The notes: a model not told the origin generated them from the sequence alone. Counted from the stretch's first letter, positions 18,349-27,162 are shown. The stretch: 64,000 bases of DNA from Aliterella atlantica CENA595 (GCF_000952155.1 NZ_JYON01000026.1:1-64000); one strand, 5' to 3'. Translations and numbers: made by a program.

Positions 18349-18936
18349 ATGAATATCTCGTTACTGGCTCGCGATCGCGCTTTTGCTCCAATTACTAATT
18401 TTACACGTCGCTCTTATCTACCTTTAAGACGCGATGCTTTATGGCTGATAAAGACTGGAGTAGTTCGGACTCTAACTGTACTAGAAGATGGAACCGCTGT
18501 CACGTTGGGGCTGTGGGGCGAGGGGGATATTGTTGGCAGAGTTTTATCGCAAGCCAACCCTTATCAAATTGAATGTCTCACACCAGTAGAAGCAACTTTA
18601 ATTCCAGAGCAAAACTGGTCTGAAGTTACCCAAGCGATGCTTTTACATATGCAACGCTCTGAAGAATTTATTGAAATTTTGCACTACAAGCAAGCTGAAT
18701 CTAGCCTGCTGCGCTTGTTTGGTTGGTTGGCAAAAAGATTTGGTCAAGAAGTCGAACAAGGAAAACGGATTGACTTGCGTTTAACCCATCAAGACATTGC
18801 TGACATAATTGGCTTAACTCGCGTTACAGTTACGCGGCTGCTGAATGAGTTTAAAAGACTAGGCGTTATTCAGCGTCAAGAGCGGCAATTTGTGGTGATG
18901 CAAGATCGAGATCCATACTGGCATTACGAAATTTAG
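18349..18936 (+). CDS. Crp/Fnr-family transcriptional regulator
   Basis: A 195-residue regulator with a reduced N-terminal cNMP-binding-like barrel (WLIKTGVVRTLTVLEDGTAVTLGLWGEGDIVG, about 27-58) and a C-terminal winged helix (LTHQDIADIIGLTRVTVTRLLNEFKRLGVI, about 143-172). It is shorter than NtcA. Cyanobacterial CysR, a Crp-type activator of sulfur genes, is an obvious comparison. Position between cysE and ssuA, 9 nt before ssuA, makes it the likely local regulator of this region. Confidence 0.85.
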   Translation: MNISLLARDRAFAPITNFTRRSYLPLRRDALWLIKTGVVRTLTVLEDGTAVTLGLWGEGDIVGRVLSQANPYQIECLTPVEATLIPEQNWSEVTQAMLLHMQRSEEFIEILHYKQAESSLLRLFGWLAKRFGQEVEQGKRIDLRLTHQDIADIIGLTRVTVTRLLNEFKRLGVIQRQERQFVVMQDRDPYWHYEI

Positions 18937-18945
18937 GCGAGCAAG

Positions 18946-19935
18946 ATGAGAAGAAAAAGATTCAGTTTATGGTTGGCAATTGTTAGTTGCGTAGTTGCGA
19001 TCGCATTTTCTAGTTGCACTAATACTACAAAAGCCGCAACTCCAGATACAATCCGCCTAGATTACGCTTACTATAACCCAGTAAGTTTAGTTCTCAAAGA
19101 AAAAGGCTGGTTGGAACAAAATCTAGCCAAAGACAAAATAAAAGTTGAGTGGGTGCAAAGTTTGGGCAGTAATAAAGCCCTAGAACTACTTAACAGCCGT
19201 AGTATTGATTTTGGTTCTACTGCTGGGGCGGCGGCTTTGATTGGTAAAGCAAATGGCAATCCAATTAAATCTGTCTACGTCTACTCCAAACCAGAATGGA
19301 CGGCTTTAGTAACGGGTGCTAAATCGAGCATTCAAAAAGTAGCAGACTTAAAAGGTAAACGAATTGCTGTAACGCGAGGAACCGATCCCCATATCTTTCT
19401 GTTAAGAGCATTAGACAAATTTGGTCTGAGTCCAAAAGATGTTGAATTGATTCAACTGCAACATCCTGATGGCAGAGTAGCTTTAGAAAAAGGCGATGTA
19501 GATGCTTGGGCTGGATTAGATCCGCACATGGCTAAAACCGAAGTAGAAAAAGGTTCGCGTTTGTTCTTCCGCGAACCAAACTTTAATAGCTATGGAGTCT
19601 TAAACGTCCGAGCAGATTTTGCTAAAGATTACCCCAACTATGTAGAAAGAGTTTTGAGTATCTATGAAAAAGGACGGCAATGGTCTTTGCAACATCCAGA
19701 AGAACTAAAGCAAGTATTAGTCAAAGAAGCAAAACTAACTGATGCAGTTGCAGCAAAACAACTGGAACGAACAGATTTATCTAGCTCCACAATTGGCGAG
19801 GTGCAAAAGCAGGTAATTAACGCGGCTGGAGATGTGTTGAAAAAAAGCGGCGTAATTAAGGAATCTATTGATGTTGCTCAAGTAGTTGGGGAATTAGTCG
19901 ATCCGCAGTTTATTAGCAAAATTGCTAGCAAGTAA
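18946..19935 (+). CDS. ssuA: Aliphatic sulfonate ABC transporter substrate-binding lipoprotein
   Basis: A 329-residue SsuA-like periplasmic receptor for sulfonates. The signal peptide ends at the lipobox AFSSC (Cys about residue 24). The family core is DYAYYNPVSLVLKEKGWLEQ (about 41-60), with GSNKALELLNSRSIDFGSTAGAAAL and KGKRIAVTRGTDPHIFLLRAL. It is followed 1 nt later by the permease gene and then the ATPase gene, giving a complete SsuACB transporter. The ligand (sulfonate, sulfate ester or taurine-like) is not certain. Confidence 0.88.
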   Translation: MRRKRFSLWLAIVSCVVAIAFSSCTNTTKAATPDTIRLDYAYYNPVSLVLKEKGWLEQNLAKDKIKVEWVQSLGSNKALELLNSRSIDFGSTAGAAALIGKANGNPIKSVYVYSKPEWTALVTGAKSSIQKVADLKGKRIAVTRGTDPHIFLLRALDKFGLSPKDVELIQLQHPDGRVALEKGDVDAWAGLDPHMAKTEVEKGSRLFFREPNFNSYGVLNVRADFAKDYPNYVERVLSIYEKGRQWSLQHPEELKQVLVKEAKLTDAVAAKQLERTDLSSSTIGEVQKQVINAAGDVLKKSGVIKESIDVAQVVGELVDPQFISKIASK

Positions 19936-19936
19936 T

Positions 19937-20785
19937 ATGAGCAGACTTTTACCAACAACTAAAACCTCCTCAAACAGACAAAGAAGTTTGCCCGTAAAAG
20001 CTAGGCGATCGCTGACTCTTAAATTCAAGTTAAATTGGCTAAAAGGGCTAATTATCCCATTTTTGCTATTAATTATTTGGGAAATACTCTCTCAAATTGG
20101 CTTTCTCCCTTCTAATCTCCTACCTGCTCCTACGGCTGTAATTAGCACTATTTGGGAATTGCTCGTTTCTGGAGAGTTATTCAATCATATTAGTATTACT
20201 CTTTACCGCGTTGCTTTGGGTTTTGCGATCGGTACAGGTATTGCTACAGTTTTAGGCGCTCTAACTGGGTATTCGCGTTTGCTATACGAGCTATTAGATC
20301 CTTTACTGCAATCGCTGCGGAGCATTCCATCTCTTGCTTGGGTTCCATTATTTATTCTGTGGATGGGTATTTACGAAACTTCCAAAGTTGCCTTAATTGC
20401 TGTAGGCGTGTTCTTCCCAGTTTATTTAAATCTGATGAGCGGTTTGCAAGGAGTAGATCGCAAGTTGGTTGAAGTAGGCAAAGTGTATCGCCTCAATTCA
20501 ATGCAACTAATTCGGCGTGTTTTTTTACCTGCAACAATGCCTGCTTATATTGTGGGATTGCGTAGTGGATTAGGTTTGGGATGGATGTTTGTGGTGGCGG
20601 CGGAAATTATGGGCGCAAGTGCGGGATTGGGATTTTTATTAGTAGATGGACAAACTACAGGTCGCCCTGAGATTGTAATTGCTAGCATTTTACTATTTGC
20701 AATTTTGGGCAAGCTTACCGATACTGCGATCGCATCTCTAGGTAAACGTCTTCTCCATTGGCAAGATGCTTATGGCTCATTGTAA
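19937..20785 (+). CDS. ssuC: Aliphatic sulfonate ABC transporter permease
   Basis: A 282-residue inner-membrane permease with about six helices. The EAA-loop region that contacts the ATPase is seen as GVDRKLVEVGKVYRLNSMQLIRRVFLPATMPAYIVGLR (about 175-212), and RSIPSLAWVPLFILWMG precedes it. ATG at 19937 is preferred over an upstream in-frame TTG inside ssuA, because it follows the ssuA stop by one base. Part of the ssuACB operon. Confidence 0.9.
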   Translation: MSRLLPTTKTSSNRQRSLPVKARRSLTLKFKLNWLKGLIIPFLLLIIWEILSQIGFLPSNLLPAPTAVISTIWELLVSGELFNHISITLYRVALGFAIGTGIATVLGALTGYSRLLYELLDPLLQSLRSIPSLAWVPLFILWMGIYETSKVALIAVGVFFPVYLNLMSGLQGVDRKLVEVGKVYRLNSMQLIRRVFLPATMPAYIVGLRSGLGLGWMFVVAAEIMGASAGLGFLLVDGQTTGRPEIVIASILLFAILGKLTDTAIASLGKRLLHWQDAYGSL

Positions 20786-20792
20786 GGAAATT

Positions 20793-21560
20793 ATGCTGCA
20801 AATTGAGAATGTCACCAAGCAATTTAAAAATGGATTTATTGCCCTAGAAGATGCGAACATACAGATCGATACTGGGGAAATTGTTAGCCTAGTAGGAACT
20901 AGCGGTCGCGGTAAAAGTAGCTTATTGCGGCTGGTTGCAGGGTTAGATGTACCAACAACAGGGCGCGTAGCTATTGCCAACAAAACTATTAATTCTCCTC
21001 ATTCGGCTGCAGGCATTATCTTTCAAGAACCTCGTTTGATGCCTTGGCTAACTGTAAAACAGAACGTTGAATTTGGATTAGAACATCTATCGCCAACAGA
21101 AAAAACTAGGCTTTCGGCTACAACGTTAGAGCGAGTTGGGTTAGCTCAATTTGCAAGAGCATTACCACGTCAGTTATCTGGAGGAATGGCGCAGCGCGTT
21201 GCGATCGCTCGTGCTTTGGTTACAAATCCTGCTATTTTGCTCTTAGATGAGCCTTTTAGCGCCTTAGATGCCGTTACGCGCATTAAGTTACAAGAGCATC
21301 TGTTACAAATTTGGGCATACGATCGCCCGACAATGTTATTAGTTACTCATGATATTGAAGAAGCAGTTGTGTTGAGCGATCGCATTATCGTCATGCGCGG
21401 TAATCCAGGACATATTTATCAAGAACATACAATCGATCTTCCTCGTCCTCGCAAGCGTACCGATCTCAATTTTCAACGTTGGAAAGAACAACTCCTAAAT
21501 GCCCTAGACCTTTCGGAAGATAAGCCAGTTGAGGATCGAAATGCAGCTATTAGAATCTAA
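20793..21560 (+). CDS. ssuB: Aliphatic sulfonate ABC transporter ATP-binding protein
   Basis: A 255-residue ATPase. Walker A is VGTSGRGKSSLLR, with Arg where Gly/Ser-x-Gly is more usual (G-R-G-K-S). The signature is LSGGMAQRVAIARALV, Walker B is ILLLDEPFSALD, and the H-loop is LVTHDIEEA. ATG at 20793 follows AAGGA and matches the family N-terminus (MLQIENVTKQF); upstream in-frame ATGs lie inside ssuC. It energises the SsuA/SsuC transporter. Confidence 0.9.
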   Translation: MLQIENVTKQFKNGFIALEDANIQIDTGEIVSLVGTSGRGKSSLLRLVAGLDVPTTGRVAIANKTINSPHSAAGIIFQEPRLMPWLTVKQNVEFGLEHLSPTEKTRLSATTLERVGLAQFARALPRQLSGGMAQRVAIARALVTNPAILLLDEPFSALDAVTRIKLQEHLLQIWAYDRPTMLLVTHDIEEAVVLSDRIIVMRGNPGHIYQEHTIDLPRPRKRTDLNFQRWKEQLLNALDLSEDKPVEDRNAAIRI

Positions 21561-22725
21561 AACGTCCCTTGATTATATTGCTTTAGCATCTGCTTTAGCT
21601 GAAGAATTTGCTACTACTGCTGTAGAACGAGATGCTCAAGGTGGTACGCCCAAACAAGAACGCGATCGCCTCCGCCACACTGGTTTGTTAAAACTCATCA
21701 TACCTAAAGAGTATGGTGGTATAGGAGAAAATTGGATTACTACTTTTAAAATTAGCCGCGAACTCGCTAAAGTTGATAGTTCTATTGCTCATGTTTTTTC
21801 CTACCATCATTTGGGTGTAGTTATTCCGCACATCTTCGGCTCTATAGCTCAAAAAGAGCGATATTATCGAGAAACTGTACAAAATAACTGGTTTTGGTGC
21901 AATGCTTTAAACCCTTTAGATCGCCGAACTACTTTAACTCTTGATGGTAATAATTTTCGGCTTAATGGAGTGAAAAGTTTTTGCTCTGGTTCAAAAGATT
22001 CAGATATTTTACCAATTACTGCTACTAACGTAGAAACTAATGAGTTGATAGTAATAGCAATTCCTACCCCAAGACAAGGCATCCAAATTCAGGATGATTG
22101 GGACAATATGGGACAGCGCCAAACTGATAGCGGTAGTATTGTATTTGATAATGTAGCAGTGTATGCAGATGAGATTTTAAGAGAACGCGATCGCCCATCA
22201 ACACCTTTTAATACTATCCGCGCCTGTCTAACACAGCTAAATCTTGCCAACATCTACTTAGGAATTGCTCAAGGAGCGTTAGCCGCAGCTAAACAATATA
22301 CTCGCACTAATACAAAGCCTTGGCTCACTTCAGGCGTAGAAAGCGCAACAGTTGACCCTTATATTCTTCAACACTACGGCAATATGTGGGTAGATTTGCA
22401 AGCTGCAACTTGTTTGACAGATGTTGCTGGAGAATTATTACAAGCAGCTTGGGAGCAAGAATGGGCGCTAAGTGAAGAGCAACGAGGAGAATGTGCAATT
22501 GCGATCGCAACGGCAAAAGTTGCAGCAACAAAAGTTGGCTTGGAAATTACCAACCGGATATTTGAAGTTATGGGCGCACGCGCTACAACTGGTAAATATG
22601 GTTTCGACCGTTACTGGCGCAACTTGCGTACCTTCACCTTGCACGATCCAATAGATTATAAAGTACAAGACATTGGCAATTGGGTACTCAACGAACAACT
22701 ACCAAAGCCTAATTTTTATTCGTGA
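21541..22725 (+). CDS. SfnB-like acyl-CoA dehydrogenase family flavoprotein
   Basis: A 394-residue protein of the acyl-CoA dehydrogenase fold, closest in layout to SfnB/DszC-type sulfur acquisition oxidoreductases, FMN/FAD enzymes that act on organosulfur compounds. The N-terminal helices contain RLRHTGLLKLIIPKEYGG. The middle barrel has KSFCSGSKDSDILPIT. The C-terminal helices have FEVMGARATTGKYGFDRYWRNLRTFTLHDPIDYK. ATG at 21541 with GAGG six bases before it is chosen; it overlaps the ssuB end by 20 nt. Context with SsuACB suggests sulfite release from imported sulfur compounds. Confidence 0.85.
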   Translation: MQLLESKTSLDYIALASALAEEFATTAVERDAQGGTPKQERDRLRHTGLLKLIIPKEYGGIGENWITTFKISRELAKVDSSIAHVFSYHHLGVVIPHIFGSIAQKERYYRETVQNNWFWCNALNPLDRRTTLTLDGNNFRLNGVKSFCSGSKDSDILPITATNVETNELIVIAIPTPRQGIQIQDDWDNMGQRQTDSGSIVFDNVAVYADEILRERDRPSTPFNTIRACLTQLNLANIYLGIAQGALAAAKQYTRTNTKPWLTSGVESATVDPYILQHYGNMWVDLQAATCLTDVAGELLQAAWEQEWALSEEQRGECAIAIATAKVAATKVGLEITNRIFEVMGARATTGKYGFDRYWRNLRTFTLHDPIDYKVQDIGNWVLNEQLPKPNFYS

Positions 22726-22759
22726 GTTAGACAACAAAGCATAACAACAGGTGGTTTTC

Positions 22760-23089
22760 ATGACAGTGCAAAATAATCGTCATGCAGTGGAATCTAAACT
22801 AGGGCTATCATCTGTTTTTAACAAAAGCAACGTTACTCAAATTCGGTTGCGAATATACATACCTCAGCGCTATCAGCAAGAACCTATAATTTCACGTTTG
22901 ACCTCTGAATATGCATTAATCGTCAATATTACTGAAGCGGTGCTGCTACCAGATCGCGACTGGGGAAAGTTTGACATTGAACTTAGGGGAACGCCAAGTC
23001 AGATTTGTAGTGGTTTAACTTACTTAGAAAAATTGCAACTCAAAATTTTAGGTAAGCCTAACGCTTACGGTGATGGTTGGAGTTATTAA
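22760..23089 (+). CDS. NIL-domain protein
   Basis: A 109-residue protein that is essentially one NIL domain, the ferredoxin-like ligand domain found at the C-terminus of methionine transporter ATPase MetN. The stretch TQIRLRIYIPQRYQQEPIISRL and FDIELRGTPSQICSGLTYLEKLQLKILGKPN fit that fold. ATG at 22760 follows AGGTGG. It is 34 nt after the SfnB-like gene and may sense methionine or a related sulfur compound (inference). Confidence 0.8.
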   Translation: MTVQNNRHAVESKLGLSSVFNKSNVTQIRLRIYIPQRYQQEPIISRLTSEYALIVNITEAVLLPDRDWGKFDIELRGTPSQICSGLTYLEKLQLKILGKPNAYGDGWSY

Positions 23090-23190
23090 ACTGCATCCGT
23101 TTTAGCAATTCATCATACTCATCATGCGAACCAATCCAAGGGCGAGAGTTTTTGGATTTCGGCGATCGCTTGTTGAAGCAGTTCAGTCAT
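23085..23190 (-). pseudogene. Possible toxin-antitoxin remnant
   Basis: From ATG at 23190 the frame reads MTELLQQAIAEIQKLSPLDWFA then stop at 23122, like the first residues of small cyanobacterial antitoxins. In the next frame the same DNA reads on as RPWIGSHDEYDELLKRM, like the C-terminus of HigB/RelE-type toxins. The two pieces probably come from a collapsed toxin-antitoxin gene pair. The tail runs into the NIL gene on the other strand. Confidence 0.3.
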
Positions 23191-23319
23191 ATTTCGACAG
23201 CAGTAAATATTGAAATTTTTTACAATTTTAACCAATGCTCAAAGAGATGGTTCTTTATTGAATAATAAATAGAGTCTTAATTAAAGCATTGTGTTAAAAC
23301 AATCTGCTGCAAATATTTG

Positions 23320-23823
23320 TCAGGTTGCGGCTTTTATAAGCTTACGGAGATTGGGTAAGCTAATAACTTTCGGTTTAGCCTGGAAACTCCCATCTGTCAT
23401 TTTTCCTACAACATTACTACCCTTTACCTGCAACCAATACTCTCCACATGATGAAATTGCTACCTCTGCTTTCTTCGTCCAAAAATCCTTGGAGAGCGCC
23501 AAAACCCATTCTGTTCCAATGGGAAACTGGGTCACGTAGGGTCGGCATTGTATGCCATTATCTCCCCACACAATAACCTTGCCCAATTTTGTTGCGCCTT
23601 TATATACCTCTTTGACTTCAACCGTCATTGCCACTGGCGTTCTCTTTCGCTCTTTGTCATCTTTAGACCAATGGTACTCAATAACTTTTCCCCTAATTGC
23701 TAATTGCGATCGCTTAGCTAACTGAACGAATGAGCGATCGCTACTCGCGCAACTGCAAGCATAGGCATTTGGAGTCAAAAACAAGAGTGAAAAGCCAACA
23801 ATTATTGAAGGTATATGCTTCAT
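23320..23823 (-). CDS. Secreted protein with TIMP/netrin-like N-terminus
   Basis: A 167-residue exported protein. A clear signal peptide (MKHIPSIIVGFSLLFLTPNAYA) is followed directly by CSCASSDRSFVQLAKRSQLAIRGKVIEY. A mature N-terminus that begins Cys-x-Cys and leads into a beta-barrel strand with GKV is typical of the NTR/TIMP-like fold. Two more Cys follow, in IQCRPYVTQF and AISSCGEYWL, so two disulfides are plausible. No catalytic motif is visible. Whether it inhibits proteases is unknown. No operon partner. Confidence 0.6.
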   Translation of the reverse strand: MKHIPSIIVGFSLLFLTPNAYACSCASSDRSFVQLAKRSQLAIRGKVIEYHWSKDDKERKRTPVAMTVEVKEVYKGATKLGKVIVWGDNGIQCRPYVTQFPIGTEWVLALSKDFWTKKAEVAISSCGEYWLQVKGSNVVGKMTDGSFQAKPKVISLPNLRKLIKAAT

Positions 23824-23905
23824 ATTAGAACATTAACATTTTATGTAAAACTGACCTACTTGAGTAGGAATGCGATCGCATTGATTGTGTAATTATTGTA
23901 CTTGC

Positions 23906-23929
23906 ATAAAAGTGCGATCGCACTTTTAT
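23906..23929 (-). terminator. HIP1-centred 24-nt perfect palindrome
   Basis: The 12-nt arms ATAAAAGTGCGA / TCGCACTTTTAT form a perfect palindrome around a HIP1 octamer, between the small gene at 23950-24156 and the secreted protein gene. A smaller one (AATGCGATCGCATT) lies at 23871-23884. It could act as a terminator on either strand since the arm ends in TTTTAT. Confidence 0.4.
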
Positions 23930-23949
23930 CTACTTGCTCTGTGTCCCCT

Positions 23950-24156
23950 TTACTGTCCGCGCCCTGGCTGACAATCTGCAAAACCCAATGCCTCTGTATC
24001 CAGAAAACTAGCGATCGCCATCTCAACAACTGCTTCGATTGGATATTCGATTTCCGCAGCACGCGCAATCAGGGTAGTACGAATTCGCTCAGGTAAACGT
24101 TCTAAAATCATCTCTCCATCAGCAGGGGCAAGTTGCTCTTGAAGTTTAGCTTGCAT
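23950..24156 (-). CDS. Small protein, possible antitoxin-type DNA-binding domain
   Basis: A 68-residue protein: MQAKLQEQLAPADGEMILERL then RIRTTLIARAAEIEYPIEAVVEMAIASFLD. The segment from ERIRTTL to SFLD looks like a ribbon-helix-helix type fold, common in antitoxins, but no toxin gene is next to it. It ends before the HIP1 palindrome. Assignment as a real gene rests on sensible composition and the start position only. Confidence 0.4.
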   Translation of the reverse strand: MQAKLQEQLAPADGEMILERLPERIRTTLIARAAEIEYPIEAVVEMAIASFLDTEALGFADCQPGRGQ

Positions 24157-24186
24157 AACTTTACATCTCTACTGGGATTTAGAACG

Positions 24187-24945
24187 TTATAGGGTGGTTC
24201 GGTAGCTCTGAGGATAATGGTTTTTAGCTCCAATAGTAACGCAGGGTTTTTCCAAGTTACTCTTGACTTCATCTTCCGCCAATTTGAGCCGATACCCCAA
24301 CCCGTAAACCGTCTCAATCAATCCGTCTGCCCCAGCTTGTTTGAGTTTTCGTCGTAAGGCTTTAATATGCGTTCTGACAGTATTTTCTGAAGGGATTTCT
24401 GCAAATGACCAGAGACGATCGAGCAGGGCTTGTTGGCTAAATATCTGATGAGCGTTACGTAAAAACAAATCTAGTAGAGCATATTCCTTAGCAGTCAAGT
24501 GTAAAAATTGCCCCTCGCAAGTTACCCTACAGCTACTAGAGTCAATCCCGATCTTTCCCACCTCAACTACGGAGGAAGGAGCCGAACTACCTCGACGGAT
24601 CGAAGCCCGAATCCGAGCTAATAACTCACGGGGATCGAAAGGCTCGACAATAAAATCGTTAGATCCAGCTTCTAACCCCATGATTTTGATAGTATTGCTG
24701 TCCAAGGCTGTCAAAAACAGAACCGGAGTGCGGTCTTGGCGATCGCGTAGCTGCCTGCATACATTCAGTCGATTCAGCTTGGGCAACATGACATCCATCA
24801 AAATTAGATCGTAAGTAAACGCCTTTGCCATTTCCAGCCCAGCCTGACCATCTATCGCCAAATCGACTAAGTAATGTTGCTCAACGAGAGTATTTTTCAA
24901 CATTTCAGCCGTACCCCGATCGTCTTCTACTAATAGAATTTTCAT
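24187..24945 (-). CDS. OmpR/PhoB-type response regulator with an altered receiver
   Basis: A 252-residue two-component regulator. The receiver has the acidic pair VEDD (residues 7-9), the phospho-acceptor Asp51 in LILMDVMLP and Thr79 in VLFLTA. The conserved Lys that normally follows (DDYIVKPF) is replaced by Glu101 in NDFIVEPFD (GAG, plus strand 24643-24645). The winged helix is intact (HLTAKEYALLDLFLRNAHQIFSQQALLDRLW and ENTVRTHIKALRRKLKQAGADGLIETVYGLGYRL). About 20 extra residues follow the wing. No histidine kinase is adjacent. Loss of the Lys usually impairs phospho-switching, so it may work without phosphorylation. Confidence 0.88.
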   Translation of the reverse strand: MKILLVEDDRGTAEMLKNTLVEQHYLVDLAIDGQAGLEMAKAFTYDLILMDVMLPKLNRLNVCRQLRDRQDRTPVLFLTALDSNTIKIMGLEAGSNDFIVEPFDPRELLARIRASIRRGSSAPSSVVEVGKIGIDSSSCRVTCEGQFLHLTAKEYALLDLFLRNAHQIFSQQALLDRLWSFAEIPSENTVRTHIKALRRKLKQAGADGLIETVYGLGYRLKLAEDEVKSNLEKPCVTIGAKNHYPQSYRTTL

Positions 24946-25147
24946 AGGCAGTTACTTGTTGCATTTAATTATTTTAAAACTCTATGTTTAAAATAATTAT
25001 TATGTTACTGCTAGCTGTATCTATTGGTTCAAAATTCTAATTTCAGGAAGGTTATTAAGCTTTTTTATATTATCTAATAATTTCTCCACAAAATCTCCAC
25101 TTTCTTTTTTTATCATCAAACAAAGGCAATAATTCAGGAGAAAAATA

Positions 25148-25351
25148 ATGCAGATCGACAAGCAGCAGATCGTGAATATGCTTAAGTCAAAGCTTCAGTC
25201 AGGCGATCGAGGTCAAGCTGACCAAGCTGAACAGCAGCTACCCCAGCAGGTGGATACAGACAACCCACAGCATCAGCAGTTACTACAGAAGTTTGGCATT
25301 AACCTGCAAGATTTGATTGGTCGTTTGGGCGGTGGTATTCCAGGGATGTAG
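25148..25351 (+). CDS. Small hydrophilic protein, unknown function
   Basis: A 67-residue Gln-rich protein beginning MQIDKQQIVNMLKSKLQSGD and ending in FGINLQDLIGRLGGGIPGM. Cyanobacteria carry many short proteins with this layout: a KxxIIxMLK start, then AEQxLPQQVDTD, then a FGI-DLxxxLGGG tail. Their role is not known; some occur next to stress genes. A Shine-Dalgarno (CAGGAG) lies before the ATG. The following 344 nt are non-coding except for repeats. Confidence 0.6.
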   Translation: MQIDKQQIVNMLKSKLQSGDRGQADQAEQQLPQQVDTDNPQHQQLLQKFGINLQDLIGRLGGGIPGM

Positions 25352-25522
25352 TCGCCTCTCGGCTGACAATTAGTTCTGCTGAATTCAGCAGATGAAGTCG
25401 TGGGACGAGGAGTAAGAAATTTAAGTGGAAAATTGTAACTCCCCGTCCCTATAAGGATAGTACGCCTGGGCTATGAAGAGTTAAAAAAACTTTTTTATAG
25501 AACAGCAAAAACTTTCATGTTC

Positions 25523-25616
25523 AATACAACACTAACTCTCTCTTTAGTACGAAAACAATAAAGAAAGCCTAAAGTTGGAGCGTTATATTTAATACAACTT
25601 AACTCTTTCTTTAGTA
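25523..25616. repeat. Imperfect direct repeat in a non-coding stretch
   Basis: AATACAACACTAACTCTCTC (start of a 27-nt unit, 25523-25549) recurs as AATACAACTTAACTCTTTCT (25591-25616), both ending in TTTAGTA, 68 nt apart. They may be two copies of a regulatory site before the broken PRC-barrel gene. The rest of 25352-25695 shows no gene. Confidence 0.4.
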
Positions 25617-25695
25617 GAATAAATGAGATTAATTAGTCTCTTTAAGTTAGAGCTAGGTAAAAATGAATTGCCAAAAGAATTAAGAGAAAAATCTG

Positions 25696-25949
25696 ATGGC
25701 TCTTGTAAAACTTGAAGAATTCGCTCCAAACTACGTGACAACTTTGCTGGAAGAGACATTAAGGGCATGAGTGTCTATCTAAATAAAGGAGATGAGAAAA
25801 TTGGCAAAATCAGTGATGCTTTAGTAGATGAAGAAGGTAATTTTCGGTATTTTGTCGTTGACTTAGGCTCCTGGATTTTCGGTAAAAAAGTTTTGATGCC
25901 CGTTGGTCGTTCTCGGATCGACTATCAAGCAGAGCGCATCAATATTTAA
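25696..25949 (+). pseudogene. PRC-barrel protein with a frameshift
   Basis: The ATG at 25696 starts MALVKLEEFAPNY, the usual N-terminus of cyanobacterial PRC-barrel stress proteins, then runs out of frame to a stop. One frame over, the protein resumes as RDNFAGRDIKGMSVYLNKGDEKIGKI and ends with WIFGKKVLMPVGRSRIDYQAERINI. A single lost base near 25732 explains it (TAC-CGT-GAC became TAC-GTG-AC). The full-length family often has a DUF2382 tail, absent here, so the gene is also short at its 3' end. The downstream part (25767-25949) could still be translated as a 60-residue barrel. Confidence 0.7.
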
Positions 25950-26027
25950 TTAAGCAAGTTGAGTAGTTAAAAACCTTCCCTGCAAAAGTATAATTTGATA
26001 GCGCGATCGCCATGCCAAATAAAACTC

Positions 26028-27107
26028 ATGATTAATCCCTCCGTACCTGTAGAACAAACTATCACCGAGATATCGCCGCATTGGGCTAGCGATTTACTGC
26101 AACAATTATTAGATGGGCGATCGCTATCTAGCCAACAAGCAGTCCAACTGATGCAAGCATGGCTAAACGAGCAAATAAACCCAGCTTTATCAGGAGCAAT
26201 ATTAGTCGCAATCCAAGCTAAAGGCGTAACCAGTGCAGAACTAGCAGGTATGGCGCAAGTCTTACAATCTCTATCTCTAGCTTCGGCTCCTATATCTTTA
26301 GCCTCAACTCCTTTGATAGATACTTGTGGCACAGGTGGCGATGGCGCTGCAACATTTAATATTTCTACAGCAGTTGCTTTTGTAGCTGCTGCTGCGGGCA
26401 TAAAAGTAGCTAAACATGGCAACCGATCTGCTTCTAGTCGTGTAGGTTCGGCTGATGTATTAGAAGCACTAGGAGTTAACTTAAATGCTAATTCGGAGCA
26501 AGTTAAAGCCTCGTTGCAAGAAGTAGGTATTACATTTCTATTTGCCCCTGGGTGGCATCCCGCCCTTAAAGTTGTTGCACCCTTGCGGCGCACCTTGAAA
26601 GTACGTACAGTATTTAACTTGCTAGGACCATTAGTAAATCCCTTACGCCCGACAGGGCAAGTAATCGGCGTTCCTAGCTCAACATTGCTAGAAACTATGG
26701 CTCAAGCCTTACAGCAATTAGGGACGCAAAATGCGATCGCCCTTCACGGTAGAGAAAAGCTAGACGAAGCAGGACTTGCCGATCTTACAGATATTGCGGT
26801 ACTAACAAACGGCAAGGTAGAAGTAACGACAATCGATCCCCAACAATTGGGTTTAACTACTGCCCCCACAGAGGCTTTACGCGGCGGCGACATCGCCGAA
26901 AACGCCCAAATCCTCCAAGCGGTACTCCAAGGTAAAGGAACAGCCGCACAGCAAGACGTAGTAGCCTTAAACGCTGCCTTAGCCCTGCAAGTAGGTACGC
27001 TTACAAATCCAGGAGATTACACCCAAGGCATCAGCATCGCCAAAGATATTCTCCAATCGGGTGCAGCATGGGCAAAGCTAGAGCAGTTGGTAGAGTTTTT
27101 GAAATAG
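26028..27107 (+). CDS. trpD: Anthranilate phosphoribosyltransferase
   Basis: TrpD joins anthranilate to PRPP in tryptophan synthesis. It has 359 residues from ATG 26028, which is preferred over an upstream TTG at 25995. Motifs include the PRPP site [17 protein letters not shown] (about 97-113), [21 protein letters not shown] and [22 protein letters not shown]-terminal [13 protein letters not shown] is present. It stands alone in this window, as trp genes are scattered in cyanobacteria. Confidence 0.96.
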   Translation: MINPSVPVEQTITEISPHWASDLLQQLLDGRSLSSQQAVQLMQAWLNEQINPALSGAILVAIQAKGVTSAELAGMAQVLQSLSLASAPISLASTPLIDTCGTGGDGAATFNISTAVAFVAAAAGIKVAKHGNRSASSRVGSADVLEALGVNLNANSEQVKASLQEVGITFLFAPGWHPALKVVAPLRRTLKVRTVFNLLGPLVNPLRPTGQVIGVPSSTLLETMAQALQQLGTQNAIALHGREKLDEAGLADLTDIAVLTNGKVEVTTIDPQQLGLTTAPTEALRGGDIAENAQILQAVLQGKGTAAQQDVVALNAALALQVGTLTNPGDYTQGISIAKDILQSGAAWAKLEQLVEFLK

Positions 27108-27162
27108 AAACTTTAATAATTCGTAATTCATAATTAGCGCATTAGAAGCGGGACAAGGGGGA

